Positions 7,241 through 11,532 of a DNA stretch of 11,532 nt are shown one piece after another. The notes below the pieces were generated by a model, which was given only the letters and a program-made list of their open reading frames with translations, had not been told where the DNA came from and did not search any database. This DNA is from an uncultured Mollicutes bacterium (GTDB lineage: Bacteria; Bacillota_I; Bacilli_A; Acholeplasmatales; Anaeroplasmataceae): positions 1 to 11,532 of the forward strand of contig CALCWU010000084.1 of NCBI GenBank assembly GCA_937905855.1, in the 5' to 3' direction. The first letter of the stretch is position 1; every line of letters starts with the position of its first letter. The position numbers and the translations under genes are program-made.

Positions 7241-7241
7241 A
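7222..7241. promoter_or_regulatory. Candidate TetR-family operator palindrome
   Basis: Imperfect palindrome TATGATAC-AATA-GTATTATA: 8-base arms with 7 of 8 positions symmetric around a 4-base centre. It is in the shared region between the TetR-type gene and the apiosidase-like gene, and overlaps the predicted -35 of one and the -10 of the other. Size and position match known TetR-family operators. Binding is inferred. Confidence 0.5.
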
Positions 7242-7267
7242 TTTTTACAATACAAGGAGACTAAAAA

Positions 7268-7774
7268 ATGTATCATATTAAAAATGATTTAAGAAGTCAA
7301 AAGAGTGCTAATAGGATTTATCAGTCATTACGACATATCCTAAAGCATAAAAATCTTAATGATATAACTATCACTGACATTTACAATGAATGTCATATCT
7401 CACGAATGACATTTTATCGATTATTTGATAACATTATGGATGTATTAGCCTACAAGCTCAATTTTTTTGTTAATCAATATAATAGCTTAAAAAAAGAAGA
7501 AAACGATTCTCTTCTTTTCTTCTTTAAATATTGGAATAACCATCGTGATTTAATTAAATTAATGGCAAACGATGCCGATTATATTCTAAAGGATATAATA
7601 TTTTTTAATGAAACAACTGATTCATTTTCAATCTATTTTAATACTGCTAAGCTTGCAATTCTAACTTCAATTTTATCCAAATGGAGTCAAAGAAATGGCA
7701 TCGAAACACCTGAAGAAATGAAAATGATTGCTATTAAAATCTTAAGTAAAGGCGAAAATTTAATTCTTATTTAA
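7268..7774 (+). CDS. TetR/AcrR-family transcriptional regulator
   Basis: A 168-residue DNA-binding regulator. The N-terminal helix-turn-helix spans roughly residues 12-58, with the recognition region ITITDIYNECHISRMTFYRLF (33-53) showing the typical TetR spacing and the closing T-F-Y-R-L-F. The C-terminal part (~65-168) is helical and resembles the short TetR C-terminal domain seen in DhaS-like regulators; the ligand cannot be read from sequence. It is the only plus-strand gene here. Its ATG at 7268 follows AAGGAG at 7254-7259. It is divergent from the apiosidase-like gene, which is the most likely target, together with itself. Its 3' end overlaps the DUF438 gene tail-to-tail by 15 bp, with no terminator in between. 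Confidence 0.88.
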   Translation: MYHIKNDLRSQKSANRIYQSLRHILKHKNLNDITITDIYNECHISRMTFYRLFDNIMDVLAYKLNFFVNQYNSLKKEENDSLLFFFKYWNNHRDLIKLMANDADYILKDIIFFNETTDSFSIYFNTAKLAILTSILSKWSQRNGIETPEEMKMIAIKILSKGENLILI

Positions 7775-8848
7775 ATACTTTTTGATTTCGTTAAGAGGAT
7801 AAATTAATTCTACAGTTCCCAAAAATTCATCCTTATCCCAGACACCTTTATATTTTATTAAAAAATCCTCCTGATCTTTTTTCATAAAAATTGAAACATC
7901 ACTTTTTCTTTTATTTTTCAAATCATCAATAATATTTAATACAATATTCTCTTTAGCTTTGGGATGACAAGAGAAAACATCATTTTCTAAAGATAATGCT
8001 GGTCTTTTAAATAGCTTTTCCCCTTCATTATAATATTTATTAATATTTTTATTATTGACATAGCTTATTTCAATAGGTATAGCATTTAATATTCCATTAA
8101 TTTCCTTTAATGATAGCTTACCATATTTAAAATTAATTATTTCATTTTTAAAGCTAACATCATTAGCTTTAACTTTGTTATATCTAACATTAAATATTTC
8201 TTTAAATTGATGTAAATCCTCTTCTATTAATTTCAAATCATCATCACCTAATAAATCAAAGGCATTAGGATATAAAATATTATTTTCCTTATAAATCATT
8301 TCTTTAATCTTATTTAATGTCTCAACTAACAATTCTTCATCATTAAAATCATTTTTAATTAATGAATTCATTTTATTAATTATGATATCATCATTTTTCC
8401 ACATAACCTCATGAGGTCCATTAAAATTATATTTAGACTTTAAGATTGGATAAATTAAATTACTCTTTTTCTTATAATGAACCTCAATTTCCTTAAAAAT
8501 ACTTTTAAGCATTTTATAATCAGCTTTATTATTCAGATAATAATCAATTATTTTTTCCATTTCATTATTTTCTTTTATTAAAATATTTAAAGGGTTATCA
8601 TTAGTCATTTTTATATCATTAGCTAAATAATTATTATCCCCATTATGAAATAAGGCTGAATGAATATCACATAGCCTTTCTAAATTAACACTTCCCTCAA
8701 GATAAAGCTCTTCTTCTGCATATAATACATCATTATAACTTAAATCCTTAAAGGCTTTAACGAAATCCTTTTGAACTTCCTCTAAACTTTCAGTATTTAA
8801 TCTTAATAAAAGCTCCTTTAAAAGCTTTGCGTTGTTACTTAAATTCAT
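7760..8848 (-). CDS. DUF438, hemerythrin-like and PAS domain protein
   Basis: A 362-residue cytoplasmic protein with the three-part layout typical of DUF438 proteins. Residues ~5-75 are DUF438, with the family's RLCDIHSALF (58-67). Residues ~85-215 are a hemerythrin-like four-helix domain, with VHYKKKSNLIYP (123-134), GPHEVMW (144-150) and MIYKENNILYP (184-194). Residues ~245-360 are a PAS-type domain, with SCHPKAKENIV (293-303) and a closing FLGTVELIYPLNEIK (342-356). Such proteins are thought to sense redox state or small ligands. Here two histidines normally found at the start of the hemerythrin domain appear as asparagine (NDNPLN, 83-88), and the usual K-E-N before the first L-x-x-P is K-S-N (128-130), so iron binding may be weakened or lost. 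The ATG at 8848 follows GGTGAT. It appears to be a single-gene unit. Confidence 0.85.
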   Translation of the reverse strand: MNLSNNAKLLKELLLRLNTESLEEVQKDFVKAFKDLSYNDVLYAEEELYLEGSVNLERLCDIHSALFHNGDNNYLANDIKMTNDNPLNILIKENNEMEKIIDYYLNNKADYKMLKSIFKEIEVHYKKKSNLIYPILKSKYNFNGPHEVMWKNDDIIINKMNSLIKNDFNDEELLVETLNKIKEMIYKENNILYPNAFDLLGDDDLKLIEEDLHQFKEIFNVRYNKVKANDVSFKNEIINFKYGKLSLKEINGILNAIPIEISYVNNKNINKYYNEGEKLFKRPALSLENDVFSCHPKAKENIVLNIIDDLKNKRKSDVSIFMKKDQEDFLIKYKGVWDKDEFLGTVELIYPLNEIKKYLNKN

Positions 8849-8888
8849 AATATCACCAATAATAGTATTAGCAATTTTCTAATTTAAA

Positions 8889-8917
8889 ATTATAAATATT
8901 ATTTATCATTTTATGAA
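8889..8917 (-). promoter_or_regulatory. Candidate promoter of the DUF438 gene
   Basis: On the minus strand TTCATA (8917-8912) and a perfect TATAAT (8894-8889) are 17 bp apart, about 40 bases before the start codon at 8848 and downstream of the NYN gene terminator. The -35 matches consensus at four of six bases. The surrounding sequence is almost all A and T, which lowers confidence. Confidence 0.4.
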
Positions 8918-8949
8918 TTTTAATAAAATTTGTTTATAGAAATAAAAAA

Positions 8950-8963
8950 GTAGCCAAAGCTAC
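8950..8963 (-). terminator. Rho-independent terminator after the NYN gene
   Basis: GTAGC (8950-8954) and GCTAC (8959-8963) form a 5-bp stem with a 4-base loop. On the minus strand a run of six T follows directly (8949-8944). It begins 3 bases after the NYN gene stop codon. The stem is short but GC-rich for this genome, and the T tract is well placed. Confidence 0.62.
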
Positions 8964-8966
8964 CAT

Positions 8967-10388
8967 TTAATTATTAATTTCCATCTTCAAGCTAAAATCT
9001 GTCTTATCAACATTGATTTTAAAGCCATTCTTTAAATATTTCTTATAAAATGCTTCCTTTTCATTATTTACTTGATAATGATTACCCTGAATATGACATT
9101 CAAAAAATATTTGATCAATCAAATCTTTAGCATTCAAATAAGGAAATGACCCTGTTTCATTAAACACTTTGATTTTTGTATTTAAATTTTTTAATAAAAC
9201 CATATTTTTAAAATCCTGAACCTTTGCTTGAGCGAATGAATCCATAAAGCAATGCTCTATATTTTCAGCATCAAGGCGTTCTATAATTGTTTCTGATGTT
9301 TTTTCGCTTTCATTCAAGATATAAAATTTTGCATTCTTTAAATTAGTAATTAAAGCCCAGAAATCTGAATCCGATGAAACAAGAATCAATGATTCAGTAT
9401 TCTCCTCGTAATATTCCTTACAGGCTCCAGCTATCATTGCCATATCTACTAATGATTTATTATCTAAAACTCTTTCAATTTCATTATGTACAATTGGTAA
9501 ATGAATTAATTCATTTATGTAGTCCCAAGCCTCAGAGGTATTAACATCATCATATAAAATTACCTTTTTAATTTTTTTAAGATTTTCTTCCTCTAAATTT
9601 TTAAATACTGAAGCAAAAACATATGGATCAACATTTTCACAATCAACTAAAATAGCAATATTATTGGCATCTAAAATAAAATCATAAATAGAATTTTTCT
9701 CATCAAGAGTTGCATCAATAACATATGTATTAGCATGAAATGTATCACTATGAGCTGAATAAAGAACCTTCAAAAATTTTTCATCATTAAGTAAAATATT
9801 ACCATAATGATCCTCCATTTTATTAGTTGGCCAGTTAACATAAAAGCCATATGGATAAAATGAAGAATTTTTAGCAATAGTAACACGAACACTATTAATT
9901 GCTGCTTGAATTTTTTTGGCTTGATTACTATTTTGAACTGCTGAACCCTTAGCACCTGCATAGCAGCCAGGCATTAAAAATATTGATTTAACATAGTCCC
10001 ATTTAACCCATGAAGGAATCAAACCTTTAACACCCTCAATATTTTCTAAAATATATTCATTAACATATGCAATATGAATTAGCATATTATTATTAGGATG
10101 AACTATTTCCATATTATTTTCTCTTAAATATTTAATTAAATCAACACTTATTAAACTATTTAAATTTTCAAGTGGCTCTAAATTATTTCTTCTTGCCGTA
10201 ATTTCTTTAAAATTTCTAATAAATTCTGTTCTTAGAATTGATAATGCTCTTATTTTTTTAGCATTATTATTTTTATCAAGCTCATTAAATTTATTTTCAT
10301 CAAAATTGTTATCCGCTCTAAGTCCTAACAAATAAGCAATAACATTAACTATATCCTTTTTATAATTTTCAAAAGCATTATCTTCCAT
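8967..10388 (-). CDS. NYN domain (PIN-like nuclease) protein
   Basis: A 473-residue protein with a C-terminal NYN domain, a PIN-like fold with metal-dependent ribonuclease potential, at about residues 243-386. Acidic motifs are LVDCENVDP (247-255; D249, N252), KSLVDM (311-316; D315) and LVSSDSDFWALI (336-347; D340, D342), which would form the metal site. Residues 1-240 are not assigned; they are mostly helical, with a tryptophan-containing motif IPSWVKWDY (124-132) and YPYGFYVNWP (178-187). A short tail after ~390 is also unassigned. No signal peptide or membrane segment is present. The start at 10388 is supported by AAGGGAG upstream. A terminator follows directly. The upstream membrane-protein gene ends 50 bp away, and a TATAAT-like box lies between them (10416-10411). 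RNA processing or decay is plausible from the domain; the target is unknown. Confidence 0.82.
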   Translation of the reverse strand: MEDNAFENYKKDIVNVIAYLLGLRADNNFDENKFNELDKNNNAKKIRALSILRTEFIRNFKEITARRNNLEPLENLNSLISVDLIKYLRENNMEIVHPNNNMLIHIAYVNEYILENIEGVKGLIPSWVKWDYVKSIFLMPGCYAGAKGSAVQNSNQAKKIQAAINSVRVTIAKNSSFYPYGFYVNWPTNKMEDHYGNILLNDEKFLKVLYSAHSDTFHANTYVIDATLDEKNSIYDFILDANNIAILVDCENVDPYVFASVFKNLEEENLKKIKKVILYDDVNTSEAWDYINELIHLPIVHNEIERVLDNKSLVDMAMIAGACKEYYEENTESLILVSSDSDFWALITNLKNAKFYILNESEKTSETIIERLDAENIEHCFMDSFAQAKVQDFKNMVLLKNLNTKIKVFNETGSFPYLNAKDLIDQIFFECHIQGNHYQVNNEKEAFYKKYLKNGFKINVDKTDFSLKMEINN

Positions 10389-10438
10389 TATTTTACTCCC
10401 TTTTACTCACATTATATATCCCTTAATTCTTATATACT

Positions 10439-11275
10439 TCAATAAAAAAGCCAAAGTATCATACCAAGTACAAATGACACTGCATTTGCAATTATTGAAT
10501 ATAAGAAACCAAAATTAAAACCGTTATTTTTTCTTTTCAAGAAAATTTGATAAACAATTCCCTCAACTAGTATAATAGCAAGCTCTATAAATACATAAAC
10601 CACAATCATTATTGGCTGCCTACCATTAAAATGGGCATCTAAATTTAAGCCCAAATTAAGACCAATTTGCGTAACTAAATTAGTAGCCAAAATAATTAAA
10701 TATGATTTCTTTGTATATTTAAATATTAATGCTATTAGCATCTCAATTGCAAGGGTAACAATTACCCTAATTATAAAAGAAAATATTTCATTTGTATAAT
10801 TATATGATTTTACTAAACTAAAGGTACTATCAACAGTTTTAAAATTACATTTAAAATAAGAATGAAAAGCATATGTTTCTACTTCCTCTGATATATAGCA
10901 TATATCATTTATCTCATCATAAATAAGCAACTTAAAATCACTTGGCCAATAATAGCCTGATTCTAATGTGAATTCATCTACATTACTATAGCTATAAGAA
11001 ATATCATATAGCTTAAAGTCATCAGCTAATTGATATTTTTCATACAAAACATCTAACTCCTCACTAGATCCATAATATGTATTACTACCTGGCTCATAAA
11101 AAGAATGTGGTCCAGATTTCTTCTTTGTAGCATAGCCAATTATATAATCTGATTTATCTAAATTATAAATAGTAATTGTCGTTTTTGGCTTTGGTCCTGT
11201 ATCAGCAGATATTACAAGGCTAGAGCCAATGAATACAAAAATAAATATTAAGATAAAGCTTAGTACCTTTTTCAT
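10439..11275 (-). CDS. Hypothetical membrane protein with signal peptide and outside domain
   Basis: A 278-residue protein I cannot name. Residues 1-24 form a signal peptide with a likely cut after VISA, just before DTGPKPKTTI. Residues ~25-160 form a mainly beta-strand domain expected outside the membrane, rich in tyrosine and serine. Four hydrophobic segments follow at about 164-186, 191-211, 221-246 and 254-277. A mature start of the form D-x-G-P-K-P is, to my memory, seen in other uncharacterised Firmicutes membrane proteins. AAGGAG precedes the ATG at 11275, and the stop codon of the small gene upstream overlaps that site, so the two are translated from one transcript. It ends with TGA; reading TGA as tryptophan would add only three residues, so this does not test the code by itself. 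Confidence 0.7.
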   Translation of the reverse strand: MKKVLSFILIFIFVFIGSSLVISADTGPKPKTTITIYNLDKSDYIIGYATKKKSGPHSFYEPGSNTYYGSSEELDVLYEKYQLADDFKLYDISYSYSNVDEFTLESGYYWPSDFKLLIYDEINDICYISEEVETYAFHSYFKCNFKTVDSTFSLVKSYNYTNEIFSFIIRVIVTLAIEMLIALIFKYTKKSYLIILATNLVTQIGLNLGLNLDAHFNGRQPIMIVVYVFIELAIILVEGIVYQIFLKRKNNGFNFGFLYSIIANAVSFVLGMILWLFY

Positions 11276-11285
11276 AAAAGTCTCC

Positions 11286-11519
11286 TTATTTAAAATATAA
11301 TCTTAACTCTTCGCTAAATTCCATCAAATCGTTATAATTTATAACCTTATCTCTTAGCATAATTTCGATATTTTCATACATTTTACTTCTACGCATATCA
11401 ATTAAAACTCCAGGTGATTTTTTATCATTCTTCATCCTATCATTTAATTTCCAAAATCTTGTTGATGGATTATTATTTTCATTAATAATCTTTTGATATT
11501 CGGCTAATAACCTTCCCAT
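11286..11519 (-). CDS. Small hypothetical protein, 77 residues
   Basis: Short, charged, probably helical protein without cysteines or membrane segments; not recognised. A basic centre (MKNDKKSPGVLIDMRRSKM, residues 29-47) is followed by an acidic helix at the C-terminus (DLMEFSEELRLYF). The ATG at 11519 has AAGAGA upstream. The frame stays open over the remaining 13 bases of the window, so a longer N-terminus cannot be excluded, though the ATG fits well. It ends 10 bp before the membrane protein gene, and its TAA overlaps that gene's ribosome-binding site, so the two are very probably one operon. Confidence 0.62.
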   Translation of the reverse strand: MGRLLAEYQKIINENNNPSTRFWKLNDRMKNDKKSPGVLIDMRRSKMYENIEIMLRDKVINYNDLMEFSEELRLYFK

Positions 11520-11532
11520 ATAATTCTCTTGT

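Noticed and set aside
9770..9961. Minus-strand open frame of 63 codons
   Set aside because: It is a shadow of the NYN gene in another frame, with no ribosome-binding site.
10439..10441. Use of TGA as a tryptophan codon, as in Mycoplasma
   Set aside because: All tryptophans I checked, including conserved ones in XylA and XylB, are TGG, and no in-frame TGA interrupts a conserved gene. The TGA here fits as a stop.
1..11532. CRISPR array, tRNA, rRNA, insertion sequence or phage remnants
   Set aside because: No regularly spaced repeats, no transposase or integrase-like protein and no structural RNA pattern was seen on either strand.

Overview
The window comes from an AT-rich, low-GC Gram-positive-like bacterium (roughly 28% G+C by eye). 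The likely source is an uncultured gut Bacilli, Erysipelotrichales or Mollicutes-related lineage. Supporting this are strong Shine-Dalgarno sites (AGGAGG, AAGGAG, GGTGAT), compact gene spacing, AT-rich codons and a DUF438 protein. Every tryptophan I checked is TGG and one gene ends in TGA, so the standard bacterial code applies rather than the Mycoplasma code. No rRNA, tRNA, CRISPR array, insertion sequence or phage gene is visible. All genes but one are on the minus strand, so transcription runs mostly right to left.

Left part (1-3870): a minus-strand operon with its own candidate promoter near 3800-3827. Its order is carbon-nitrogen hydrolase, SIMPL/DUF541 protein, xylose isomerase (xylA), then xylulokinase (xylB, cut by the window edge). 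xylA and xylB overlap by 8 bp. XylA and XylB would convert D-xylose through D-xylulose to D-xylulose 5-phosphate. The two upstream genes have no obvious link to xylose.

Middle part (3841-7267): an intracellular glycoside-hydrolase-like protein (apiosidase-like/DUF4038, GH140-related), a hypothetical gene that looks broken by a one-base deletion, and a lactaldehyde reductase (fucO). fucO has its own extended -10 promoter, Shine-Dalgarno site and terminator. The broken gene has no stop codon of its own and stays in frame into fucO, so automatic annotation would give a false 572-residue fusion. A divergent TetR-type regulator (7268-7774, plus strand) shares an 82-bp intergenic region with the hydrolase gene. 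That region holds a 20-bp imperfect palindrome overlapping predicted promoter elements of both genes, a good candidate operator.

Right part (7760-11532): a DUF438/hemerythrin-like/PAS protein whose 3' end overlaps the TetR gene tail-to-tail by 15 bp; a NYN-domain (PIN-like nuclease) protein with a long unassigned N-terminal region and a terminator; a membrane protein with a signal peptide, an outside domain and four C-terminal membrane segments; and a 77-residue hypothetical protein 10 bp upstream of it.

Taken together, the left two thirds look like a plant-polysaccharide sugar-use region: xylose catabolism, a possible pectin or apiose glycosidase, and reduction of lactaldehyde, the fucose/rhamnose by-product. 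No sugar transporter or aldolase lies inside the window. I did not find a clearly new biological system. The points most worth following are the broken gene ahead of fucO, the TetR operator, and the nitrilase-SIMPL-xylAB operon.
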